NCBI GenBank assembly: GCA_028682925.1
Contig: JAJRAG010000107.1
Span: 1-5,924, forward strand
From: Methanomassiliicoccales archaeon
GTDB lineage: Archaea; Thermoplasmatota; Thermoplasmata; Methanomassiliicoccales; JACIVX01
Direction of reading: 5' to 3'
Length of the DNA stretch: 5,924 bases
Shown: positions 1-5,924 of the stretch, one piece after another
Position numbering within the stretch: position 1 is the first letter of the stretch
Layout: each line of letters opens with the position of its first letter
The notes under the pieces: generated by a model
Told to the model about the DNA's origin: nothing
Databases searched by the model: none
The model's input: only the letters and a program-made list of their open reading frames with translations
Translations under genes and position numbers: made by a program

Positions 1-1421
1 GAGGAGGCGGCCTGTCGTGCGTGGTCGGAGAGATCACACTGGCAGGAGGATGTGGGGCCGATGTGCAGTTGGATAAAGTTCCGTTGAAGGAGACGGGCCT
101 AGCTCCTTGGGAAATTTGGGTATCGGAATCTCAAGAGAGAATGATGCTCTCCGCCTCAAAGAGGAACGTGCGGAAAATCATGGAGATATTCGATCTTTGG
201 GATGTCCCGGCCACAGTAATTGGCAAGGTCATCCAGAACAAGATCGTGAAACTCTATTACGACGGTCTTGTGGTGTTTGAGCTTGACCTAGATTTTCTGA
301 CGAAGGGACCCGAGTACTGTCGACCGACGAGAGTAGCTAGACCTTCGACAAAAAGAGATGTTGTCGCTCCTAAGCTCCCTAAAGATCTGAATAATGTCCT
401 AATCTCACTGCTCTCCGACCCGAACGAAGCATCCAAGGAATGGGTGATCACACAATATGATCATGAGGTCCGAGGAAGCACGGTCATAAAGCCGCTTCAA
501 GGAAAGATCGGTTCGAGGACGCACGGGGACGCTTCGGTAATCAAACCGCTTAGGGACTCTTACAGGGGACTGGCGATTGCCGTAGGAGTGAATCCGTGGT
601 TCACTGCGCTCAATCCATACAGAGGAGGATTGAGCGCTGTCGACGAGATGTGTCGAAACCTGACGGCGGTTGGAGCTGTCCCTCATTCGCTAACGGACTG
701 TCTGAACTTCGGGAACCCAGAGAAACCAGAAAGATTGGGAGAGTTCAGAGAGGCTGTAAGGGGCATCGGGGACGCAGCGAAGGCTCTCCACATAGGGGCA
801 CCATCTGGCAATGTCAGCTTCTATAACGAGACCCCGAAAGGCGGGGTGCCGCCGACACCGACAGTGATGGGGGTCGGAATCGTCGAGGACGTCAGACGCT
901 GCATAACCTCTGATTTCAAGGAGGCTGGCAATCCAGTCTACATCGTAGGGGAGACGAAAGATGAGATGGGCGGATCGGCGCTCTTTCGTAGGTTCAGAGG
1001 AGAAGGAGGGATTGTCCCCGACGTCGATCTGATTACGATGTCCAGGTACATGACCTCATTGAAGAAGAACATGGACTTGGGAATCGTCCGGGCGTGTCAC
1101 GATGTCTCAGATGGAGGACTTGCCGTCGCACTGGCGGAGATGTGCATCGGCGGGGACATCGGTTTCGAAGGCAGTCTCTCCTCGATCGAGCATGTCCCTA
1201 TCATCGTCAGACTGTTCTCCGAGTCGAACTCAAGGTGGGTCGTGGAGGTCGATGAGCGTAGGGAGAAGGAATGGCTAAGGACGATGAAAGAATCCGCGAC
1301 CAGGATAGGCATTCTCGGGGGACGATCATTGATATTGGAGGATAACACCAATCCCATCGGTCTCAAAGTGGACAAGATCAGGAAGACTTGGTCCGAGCCG
1401 TTCTGGAGGCTGCTAGGGTGA
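1..1421 (+). CDS. purL: Phosphoribosylformylglycinamidine synthase subunit PurL, C-terminal part (5' end outside window)
   Basis: PurL is the ATP-dependent synthetase subunit of FGAM synthase. It converts FGAR plus ammonia to FGAM in the fourth step of cytosolic purine synthesis. The first complete codon is at 3 and the frame is open to the left edge, so the GTG at 21 is an internal valine and not a start. 472 residues are visible, roughly the last two thirds of a small-type PurL of usually 700-760 residues. The reading opens in the conserved GGLSC segment and continues through LSESQERM (about 127-150). The second half holds QYDHEV (about 451-468), LNFGNPEKPE (702-731), GNVSFYNE (807-830) and HDVSDGGL (1098-1121), all characteristic of the second AIRS-like repeat. 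No frameshift is visible. The stop is TGA, followed by purQ at once. The family call is firm. Confidence 0.97.
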   Translation, partial: GGGLSCVVGEITLAGGCGADVQLDKVPLKETGLAPWEIWVSESQERMMLSASKRNVRKIMEIFDLWDVPATVIGKVIQNKIVKLYYDGLVVFELDLDFLTKGPEYCRPTRVARPSTKRDVVAPKLPKDLNNVLISLLSDPNEASKEWVITQYDHEVRGSTVIKPLQGKIGSRTHGDASVIKPLRDSYRGLAIAVGVNPWFTALNPYRGGLSAVDEMCRNLTAVGAVPHSLTDCLNFGNPEKPERLGEFREAVRGIGDAAKALHIGAPSGNVSFYNETPKGGVPPTPTVMGVGIVEDVRRCITSDFKEAGNPVYIVGETKDEMGGSALFRRFRGEGGIVPDVDLITMSRYMTSLKKNMDLGIVRACHDVSDGGLAVALAEMCIGGDIGFEGSLSSIEHVPIIVRLFSESNSRWVVEVDERREKEWLRTMKESATRIGILGGRSLILEDNTNPIGLKVDKIRKTWSEPFWRLLG

Positions 1422-1431
1422 GGTGGTGCCG

Positions 1432-2268
1432 ATGAAGCTCAACGACATCAGGGTCTGCGTACTGAGAATCGAGGGCACCAATTGTGAGGACGAGACCTAT
1501 TCGGCTTTCAAAGAGACGGGAACAAACCCGGAGAGAGTCCACCTCAAGCAGCTAATCGGCGCATGCCCTTCCTCGATGAGAAGGGACCTCTCAGAATACG
1601 ATATCCTCGCTCTTCCAGGAGGTTTCTCCGCTGGTGACTATGTTCGGGCGGGAGCGATCTTCGCTGCAAGGATGAAGAGCGCATTGTCCTCGGAGCTCAT
1701 AGAGTTCGTTTTGGACGAGAAACCCGTGATCGGCATATGCAACGGATTCCAGATACTGGTCGAACTGGGGATGCTTCCTGCTTTCGACGAAGTGATGACC
1801 AAAGAACCACAGGCAGCTCTGGCGACAAATGCCTCTGGCAGGTTCGAATGCATCCCGACTTTTCTAAGGCATGAGAATCGAGGCAAGTCCGTCTTCACCA
1901 GAACGCTACCAAAAGGGAAGACGGTCATGTTCCCAAGCGCGCACGCTGAAGGGAATCTGATGCTACCGACGGAGAAGAAGGAGAAGCTCCTTGACCGATT
2001 GACGGAGGAGGACCAAATCGTGTTTAGATACGTAGATCCCTCAGGCGAATATGGTGGGTATCCATGGAATCCCAACGGGTCCGTCCGCAACATAGCGGGA
2101 ATATGCAACCCTATTGGAAATGTCCTTGGCCTAATGCCTCATCCAGAGAGGGTCTTCCACCGATACACACATCCTGACTGGACCCGGACGAAGAACGATC
2201 CAAATGGCGCAGGGGACGGCAGAGCTGTATTCCAGTCGGTCGCAGAATACGTAAAGAGGAAGTTCTAG
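1432..2268 (+). CDS. purQ: Phosphoribosylformylglycinamidine synthase subunit PurQ (glutamine amidotransferase)
   Basis: PurQ hydrolyses glutamine and passes ammonia to PurL, so the two adjacent genes encode partners of one enzyme. With the ATG at 1432 as start the protein has 278 residues. It is a class I glutamine amidotransferase: LPGGFSAGDY (61-70), nucleophile elbow GICNGFQ with catalytic Cys103, and MPHPER with His237 and Glu239, which complete the triad. In-frame GTG codons at 1423 and 1426 could also start, but they lie inside the GGTGAGGTG Shine-Dalgarno-like stretch (1417-1425) that sits about 6 nt before ATG 1432, so I prefer the ATG. Only 10 nt separate it from the purL stop, which suggests cotranscription and coupled translation. 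The protein is longer than the common 220-230 residue PurQ, partly because 38 residues follow PHPER. The stop is TAG. Confidence 0.96.
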   Translation: MKLNDIRVCVLRIEGTNCEDETYSAFKETGTNPERVHLKQLIGACPSSMRRDLSEYDILALPGGFSAGDYVRAGAIFAARMKSALSSELIEFVLDEKPVIGICNGFQILVELGMLPAFDEVMTKEPQAALATNASGRFECIPTFLRHENRGKSVFTRTLPKGKTVMFPSAHAEGNLMLPTEKKEKLLDRLTEEDQIVFRYVDPSGEYGGYPWNPNGSVRNIAGICNPIGNVLGLMPHPERVFHRYTHPDWTRTKNDPNGAGDGRAVFQSVAEYVKRKF

Positions 2269-2294
2269 AGCGGATTCGATATTCGAGAACCGCC

Positions 2295-2954
2295 CTACAA
2301 AAGGGAAACGCGCACTTCGACCATGTCTCCGTCTTTCAATCCGAGAGTGCGTCTCAGATGGTACCTGCAGACGATCTCCATCACGTCGCTGTAATGGGAT
2401 CTGCTTGGAATCGCTATCGCACAGTCAATGCTCTGGATTCTTGCAGGATAACACCTGACATCGCCGAACGTCCTCCCGTTCTTCTCAAAGCCCTTTATGA
2501 CGATTCCACCGCCTCTTCTCAGCGAATCTAGCTTGGACTGGTCTGACGGAGTGACGCGAATGTTCAAGGTGCCGTCGTATGGCTCAAATCCCAGCTTCTC
2601 GGTGAACTGTTCCTGATAGCTGGATTGCGTTACGTAATACTGGCCCTCACCCATACCGGTTATCACGATGCCCCGAATAAGCAGATAGTCTCTCATCTCG
2701 AATATCTTCTGGTATTCCAGGTACTCCTTTCTCAAAAGATCCGTTCCTTTGTCAGTTAGCTTTATCCTCTGCCTTCGCGCCCCCAGGTCCCGATGGATGA
2801 AACCTTTGTCCAGCAGTTCAAGAATCCGTTTGGAGGCGGACTGCTGGCTCATTCCCAGCATATCGCCGAGTTCACGCGATGAGATGGCGATGTAGTCATG
2901 GATACCACCCATAAGTGCGATGATTCTCAGCGCGCCAACGAACTTGTCGTTCAT
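2295..2954 (-). CDS. ribK: CTP-dependent riboflavin kinase with N-terminal HTH domain (RibK/RbkR type)
   Basis: This is a 219-residue two-domain protein. Residues about 1-85 look like a winged helix-turn-helix (recognition region about 26-46, SRELGDMLGMSQQSASKRI). Residues about 88-219 match the archaeal riboflavin kinase (DUF120), which makes FMN from riboflavin using CTP rather than ATP. Visible signatures are ITGMGEGQYYV (98-108), LGFEPYDGTLNIRV (121-134) with the family's Mg-binding Thr129 and Asn131, and SRSHYSD (184-190). Short family members have only the kinase domain of about 130 residues. The fused form is known in Thermoplasma and others as RbkR, a kinase that also regulates riboflavin genes. 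The ATG at 2954 is preceded by AGGGTGAGAG on the coding strand, a good Shine-Dalgarno though only about 3 nt from the start. The gene is convergent with purQ and divergent from the DUF2099 gene. DNA binding here is inferred from the fold, and no rib gene is in view. Confidence 0.93.
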   Translation of the reverse strand: MNDKFVGALRIIALMGGIHDYIAISSRELGDMLGMSQQSASKRILELLDKGFIHRDLGARRQRIKLTDKGTDLLRKEYLEYQKIFEMRDYLLIRGIVITGMGEGQYYVTQSSYQEQFTEKLGFEPYDGTLNIRVTPSDQSKLDSLRRGGGIVIKGFEKNGRTFGDVRCYPARIQSIDCAIAIPSRSHYSDVMEIVCRYHLRRTLGLKDGDMVEVRVSLL

Positions 2955-2967
2955 CTCTCACCCTGTT

Positions 2968-3007
2968 GTCTGATTTCAAGTCATCGGACACCGAGTCTGA
3001 TTTTCAA
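2968..3007. repeat. Imperfect direct repeat flanking a small hairpin
   Basis: GTCTGATTTCAA (2968-2979) recurs as GTCTGATTTTCAA (2995-3007), differing by one inserted T, with starts 27 bp apart. Between them TCGG-ACA-CCGA (2984-2994) can form a short hairpin, and CTGTTG (2963-2968) pairs with CAACAG (3005-3010). The element lies just before the kinase start and would be in its leader if the TATA assignment is right. It could be a pair of operator half-sites, a leader structure or chance. Confidence 0.3.
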
Positions 3008-3052
3008 CAGACCTGATATCCCAGTCAATGATGGTCGGATTCCATCCCTTCG

Positions 3053-3060
3053 TATATAAT
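3053..3060 (-). promoter_or_regulatory. Putative TATA box for the riboflavin kinase gene
   Basis: Read on the minus strand the site is GAAACAATTATATACG: a TTATATA core preceded by an A-rich stretch resembling a BRE. This fits an archaeal promoter firing toward the kinase gene, with transcription expected to start about 25 nt on (near 3030) and a leader of about 75 nt. The plus-strand reading TATATAAT lacks a purine-rich BRE, but promoter use toward the DUF2099 gene cannot be excluded. This is inferred from sequence only. Confidence 0.42.
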
Positions 3061-3084
3061 TGTTTCACAGTGATTGTGCGATCT

Positions 3085-3098
3085 ATTGAGGTCTCAAT
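3085..3098. promoter_or_regulatory. 14-bp inverted repeat in divergent spacer, candidate operator
   Basis: ATTGAG and CTCAAT are perfect 6-bp inverted arms around a GT centre. The dyad lies in the 223-bp spacer between two divergent genes, about 25 bp upstream of the TATA-like element of the kinase gene as read on the minus strand. Its placement suits binding by a dimeric regulator, possibly the HTH-kinase encoded next door. No second copy was noticed in the window. Function is inferred. Confidence 0.3.
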
Positions 3099-3177
3099 GG
3101 TGTTGACATGATCGGAGTCTTTGAGCAAATCGTGCACCCGTTTTATGTAGTGGGAGCTTGTTAGGTCAGTAAATGGT

Positions 3178-4002
3178 GTGCTTTTGGATAGGCATGTTAT
3201 CGAGGCACTTGGCCGGACCAGAGTAGTGATAGAGGATGGCAGGGTCGCGGAGGTGGGGACTCCACTGCTCGATTACTGCCCACTCTTCATGAAGCATCGG
3301 GGCATCACCGAGATCACATCGGATGTCGTTAATAAGAACATCCATTTTCGCATTGCTGACTTTGGAATGTGCACGCCACGACGTCAGCTCAGGATGAGAG
3401 ACTTCCTCACCTTTGGAACCTCGGAACTGATGGCGATGGCAATCTCAGAAGGAATCCTGGATTCCGTTGTCATGGTCTGCGACGGAGCTGGGACCGTGGT
3501 AATCACCGACCCCAGCCTGGTCCAGGGAATAGGTGGTCGAATGTCGGGCATCATTCAAACGACACCATATCCAGAGATACTGGATTCGGTCGGACGTGGT
3601 AGGGTTCTCGATCCAGAGACGGGCAAGATAGACCAGTTCAATGGAGTCAAGCTGGCCAAAGGTCTGGGATTCGAAAGAATAGGGGTCACTTTGGTCTCGG
3701 CAGAGGAAGCGGAGACTATCAGAAGGCGTTTTGGGGACGATATCGCACTTTTCGCGGTTCACACTACCGGTGTCACGGAGAATGAGGCCAGACGGCTCCT
3801 CGACACGTGCGATATAATCACGGCTTGCGCTTCTAAGTGGATCAGGCAAATGGCCCCAGAACGTTCCTTGCTCAGCGTCGGAAACAAGATACCGGTGTAT
3901 GCCGCGACCGAATTGGGAAAGAAAATCCTCGAGAGGAGACTAAGCATCATAGGAGCGAACGAGTCGATCGATTCTGACGATCTGCCAAGACCGCTCGTCT
4001 AG
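3178..4002 (+). CDS. DUF2099 family protein, putative methanogenesis marker protein 8
   Basis: I recognise this 274-residue protein as DUF2099, annotated in methanogens as 'putative methanogenesis marker protein 8'. It has no established biochemical role. Visible conserved-looking blocks are DRHVIEALG (4-12), DYCPLFMKHRGI (32-43), FRIADFGMCTP (57-67), VCDGAGTVVITDPSLVQGIGGR (starting at 100), AVHTTGVTENEA (193-204) and TCDIITACASKW (210-221). Cysteines at 34, 65, 101, 211 and 217 fall in these blocks and might bind metal or Fe-S. There is no signal peptide or membrane segment, so it is probably cytosolic. The start is uncertain: GTG 3178 is the only GTG/ATG after an in-frame stop at 3148-3150, while TTG 3184 would give the N-terminus MDRHVIEALG and has GGTG 5 nt upstream. 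The next in-frame ATG is at residue 38, too late. The stop TAG overlaps the stop of the convergent PIN gene. Confidence 0.85.
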   Translation: MLLDRHVIEALGRTRVVIEDGRVAEVGTPLLDYCPLFMKHRGITEITSDVVNKNIHFRIADFGMCTPRRQLRMRDFLTFGTSELMAMAISEGILDSVVMVCDGAGTVVITDPSLVQGIGGRMSGIIQTTPYPEILDSVGRGRVLDPETGKIDQFNGVKLAKGLGFERIGVTLVSAEEAETIRRRFGDDIALFAVHTTGVTENEARRLLDTCDIITACASKWIRQMAPERSLLSVGNKIPVYAATELGKKILERRLSIIGANESIDSDDLPRPLV

Positions 4003-4379
4003 ACTTCATCGAGCACTAGATGACTCCTGGACCTCAGATGAATCGTCCGAATCTTCTTCTCATGAAGCCTCTTTCTCAGCTCTGAATCGTTCGTAACGAC
4101 TGTGGCGCCAAACCTGACAGCCACGTCCAAGACCCCGTCATCGCCTTGCTTTTCCGTCTCAACGATCCTGTATCTCTTTGAAAGCTCCAGAGCCGCCTTT
4201 GCATGCTTGTTGCTCGAGCGTTTCAACTCCCTTAACATTGAACCTGGAACGAGGATCTCGCAACTGCCCAGAAGACCACGCAGCTCTGAATCGATATTCA
4301 ATGAGAATTCGAAAGGCATCAAGAGCGCGTTCGTATCGAGCACCACAGTGTTACTTCTGATATCACTTGATGATGCCAT
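3999..4379 (-). CDS. PIN-domain ribonuclease, archaeal Fcf1/Utp24-like (COG1412 type)
   Basis: This is a single PIN domain of 126 residues from ATG 4379. Metal-binding acidic positions are present: Asp15 in VVLDTNALL, Glu51 in LRELK, Asp81 (or Asp80) in QGDDGVLD, and Asp98 in VVTNDSELR, so an active Mg/Mn-dependent nuclease is plausible. The gene follows eif2g in the same operon, a position where many euryarchaea carry an Fcf1-like PIN protein. Eukaryotic Fcf1/Utp24 cleaves pre-rRNA during 18S maturation, so a role in 16S processing is an inference from context. No antitoxin gene is adjacent, which argues against a VapC toxin. The gene overlaps the end of eif2g by 17 nt and has no well-placed Shine-Dalgarno, suggesting translational coupling. 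A TTG at 4385 is a weaker alternative start. The stop TAG is tail to tail with the DUF2099 stop. Confidence 0.88.
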   Translation of the reverse strand: MASSSDIRSNTVVLDTNALLMPFEFSLNIDSELRGLLGSCEILVPGSMLRELKRSSNKHAKAALELSKRYRIVETEKQGDDGVLDVAVRFGATVVTNDSELRKRLHEKKIRTIHLRSRSHLVLDEV

Positions 4380-5595
4380 AACCAATCAGACGCCACTTCC
4401 CAGATATCTTTCTGGATATCGCGACCCTCTGTTCCTCTTCAGCGCACACGGGGATCTTGAGCGCCACCTCGGACGTCTCCTCCCTTGCGCTGGTCACTAC
4501 TCCCACGGTCGTGGCAGTCCCAACGCTGAGCATGAGCGGCTCATTCGTCTTGATGTTCTCGACTGCCAGATCCTCGGCGGTGCCGACCACCCGATCCAGG
4601 AGATGCGTCGACATCTTGAATTTATGAAGCATCGTTGGCAGAGTCCCAGGCTTGCCAACCACCCTGCCGGTTAATCCATCCGATTTCGTAAGAGACGGGT
4701 CCAACTTCGTCCCGATCGCAATCAACCCACCCGGCTTCGCTCTCTCCAGCTCCAAACCCCCCGCATGCAGAGACTCGATCGTGGTCGTTATTGGTTCCCA
4801 GCTGGCCTTTCCGCCGCTCTCGACCTTTCGTCCTGGACTCACCTCAATCTCATCGCCTATATCAAGGATACCTTGCATCAGGGTCCCTCCCAGGACACCA
4901 CCCTTCAACGTCTCAGGAGACGATCCGGGGATGTTTATGTCGAACGATCTAGCGACGTTCATCCTTGAGGGCTTTTTCGAGTCGAGTCTCGGCGTCGTAA
5001 TATATGTCTCAATGGCCTCGATCAGCTTGTCGATATTGACATCATGGTGAGCTGAAACCGGTATGATCGGCGCGTTCTCAGCGATAGTGCCCTTCACGAA
5101 ATTCTTTATCTGGCGATAGTTCTCAAGAGCCTCTTCCCTGTTGACCAGATCGATCTTGTTCTGAACGATTATGATCTTCTCTACTCCGATTATCGTCAAC
5201 GCCATCAGATGCTCTTTCGTCTGCGGCTGCGGGCAAGGCTCGTTCGATGCGATCAGAAGAAGGGCACCGTTCATCATTGCAGCCCCTGACAGCATGGTCG
5301 CCATCAGCGTCTCGTGGCCCGGAGCGTCAACGAAAGAGACCGCCCTCAAAAACTTGGCCTCTCCGCCGCAATCCTTGCAGGTGGGCTCGTTCGTGTATGC
5401 CTTCGGAAGGTCGCAGTTCGGGCACTTGTAGAACGCAACGTCGGCATAACCCAATCGTATGGAGATGCCGCGTTTGATCTCTTCCGAATGACGATCGGTC
5501 CACTCTCCGCTCAATGCTTTGGTGAGGGTGGTCTTGCCATGATCGACGTGACCGATCATCCCAATGTTGATCTCGGGCTGTTCCGGCACCTTCAT
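4363..5595 (-). CDS. eif2g: Translation initiation factor aIF2 subunit gamma
   Basis: This is a 410-residue GTPase that carries initiator Met-tRNA to the small ribosomal subunit as part of aIF2 alpha-beta-gamma. All G motifs are visible: GHVDHGKT (15-22), DAPGH (90-94), NKID (146-149) and SAHH (181-184). The zinc knuckle of the gamma subunit is intact, with Cys58-x2-Cys61 and Cys73-x2-Cys76, and this insertion separates it from EF-Tu/EF-1A. Residues about 205-410 form the two beta-barrel domains (GGVLGGTLMQG, GTKLDPSLTKSDGLTGRVVG region, C-terminal WRLIGYGIIK). Full family length with no lesions. ATG 5595 overlaps the rps6e stop as ATGA, and GAGG at 5603-5606 lies 7 nt upstream, within the rps6e coding end. 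The selenocysteine factor SelB is excluded by the zinc knuckle and by the normal length and C-terminus. Confidence 0.97.
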   Translation of the reverse strand: MKVPEQPEINIGMIGHVDHGKTTLTKALSGEWTDRHSEEIKRGISIRLGYADVAFYKCPNCDLPKAYTNEPTCKDCGGEAKFLRAVSFVDAPGHETLMATMLSGAAMMNGALLLIASNEPCPQPQTKEHLMALTIIGVEKIIIVQNKIDLVNREEALENYRQIKNFVKGTIAENAPIIPVSAHHDVNIDKLIEAIETYITTPRLDSKKPSRMNVARSFDINIPGSSPETLKGGVLGGTLMQGILDIGDEIEVSPGRKVESGGKASWEPITTTIESLHAGGLELERAKPGGLIAIGTKLDPSLTKSDGLTGRVVGKPGTLPTMLHKFKMSTHLLDRVVGTAEDLAVENIKTNEPLMLSVGTATTVGVVTSAREETSEVALKIPVCAEEEQRVAISRKISGKWRLIGYGIIK

Positions 5596-5924
5596 TTGGT
5601 TTCCTCTTTCTTGATCAAATCCTCAATCGATTTGGATCCCTGGGTCTTGACCTTCATGTTCACTTGAATGGTTTCAGGTGAGATGGTGTTGCCTCTGACC
5701 GTCTTCTTGGCTCTCCGACCCTTCTCAGTGGTCCGAAAACCGATTCCCTTGGATAGGAGGATTCTAGCTCTCCTTGGTCCAGGCAGATCCTTCCTCATCG
5801 GGAATCCGTCCTTGTCGCTGCCCCCAGTGATCATAAGCTTGTACCCAGGGAGGCCGACGAATATCCCATCGACGACCTCGCCAATCTTCCTGCCAATCAA
5901 TGAGTTCGCGTGATGACCCGAGAC
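5592..5924 (-). CDS. rps6e: Small-subunit ribosomal protein S6e (eS6), N-terminus outside window
   Basis: eS6 is a small-subunit ribosomal protein of archaea and eukaryotes. 110 residues are visible and the frame stays open to the right edge, reading VSGHHANSLIGRKIGE, which matches the family's internal segment. The TTG at 5900 is therefore an internal leucine and about 15-25 N-terminal residues are missing. Family signatures are LPGYKLMITGGSDKDGFPMR, DLPGPRRARILLSKG and KKTVRGNTISPETIQVN. The C-terminal tail is short and lysine-rich, without the long phosphorylated extension of eukaryotic S6. The gene leads directly into eif2g with a 4-nt stop/start overlap, an arrangement widespread in euryarchaea. 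Confidence 0.96.
   Translation of the reverse strand, partial: VSGHHANSLIGRKIGEVVDGIFVGLPGYKLMITGGSDKDGFPMRKDLPGPRRARILLSKGIGFRTTEKGRRAKKTVRGNTISPETIQVNMKVKTQGSKSIEDLIKKEETK

Noticed and set aside
21..23. GTG as the start of purL
   Set aside because: The frame is open upstream and encodes the conserved GGLSC segment, so the gene begins outside the window.
1638..2108. A 156-codon minus-strand ORF inside purQ
   Set aside because: It is antisense to a full-length conserved enzyme and its translation is low complexity in Ser/Phe/Pro with no family likeness.
2271..2292. Hairpin terminator between purQ and the riboflavin kinase gene
   Set aside because: The stem (CGG/CCG plus TCGA/TCGA) is imperfect, is not followed by a U-run, and the gap is only 26 bp.
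2955..3177. tRNA, small RNA gene, riboswitch or CRISPR in the divergent spacer
   Set aside because: No cloverleaf, no repeated spacer array and no known aptamer core could be recognised by eye; only short repeats and a TATA-like site are present.
3445..3849. A 134-codon minus-strand ORF opposite the DUF2099 gene
   Set aside because: It is a shadow of a conserved plus-strand frame, with no start signal or domain.
3999..4379. VapC toxin of a toxin-antitoxin pair
   Set aside because: No small antitoxin ORF is adjacent; the gene follows eif2g in a conserved translation operon context.
4102..5050. Long plus-strand ORFs (190 and 132 codons) antisense to eif2g and the PIN gene
   Set aside because: They lie wholly opposite well-supported genes, show no recognisable domain, and result from codon bias of the real strand.
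5898..5900. TTG as the start of rps6e
   Set aside because: Upstream in-frame residues (HHANS) match the internal S6e sequence, so the gene continues past the edge.

Overview
The window is archaeal. Evidence for this is an archaeal/eukaryotic-type translation cluster (ribosomal protein S6e, the gamma subunit of initiation factor aIF2, and a PIN-domain nuclease) and an HTH-fused CTP-dependent riboflavin kinase, a family known only from archaea. Within archaea the set looks euryarchaeal. A gene that I read as putative methanogenesis marker protein 8 (DUF2099) suggests a methanogen or a relative of one. A Thermoplasmatota lineage such as the Methanomassiliicoccales is my tentative guess, but no 16S or mcr gene is present to settle it.

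Layout. Positions 1-2268 (+) hold the C-terminal two thirds of purL followed closely by purQ; together they form most of FGAM synthase in de novo purine synthesis. A 26-bp gap separates purQ from a convergent gene, ribK/rbkR (2295-2954, -). A 223-bp divergent spacer (2955-3177) carries a TATA-like element, a 14-bp inverted repeat and an imperfect direct repeat. On its other side lies the DUF2099 gene (3178-4002, +). This runs tail to tail into a three-gene minus-strand operon: rps6e (partial, running off the right edge), eif2g and a PIN-domain gene (5924 down to 3999). Its genes overlap by 4 and about 17 nt. The window is almost fully coding and no stretch over 300 bp lacks a gene.

How the genes work together. 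PurL and PurQ act as one enzyme complex. S6e, aIF2-gamma and the PIN protein belong to small-subunit assembly and translation initiation, and their overlaps imply coupled translation. RibK/RbkR makes FMN and probably also regulates transcription. Its divergent partner, the DUF2099 protein, has no known function and is the least understood gene here.

I see no mobile element, CRISPR array, tRNA, rRNA or defence system. No wholly new system is evident. The most interesting points are the cysteine-bearing DUF2099 protein divergent from a flavin regulator, the dyad between them, and the free use of TAG stops (4 of 7 genes), which argues against a genome adapted to pyrrolysine decoding.
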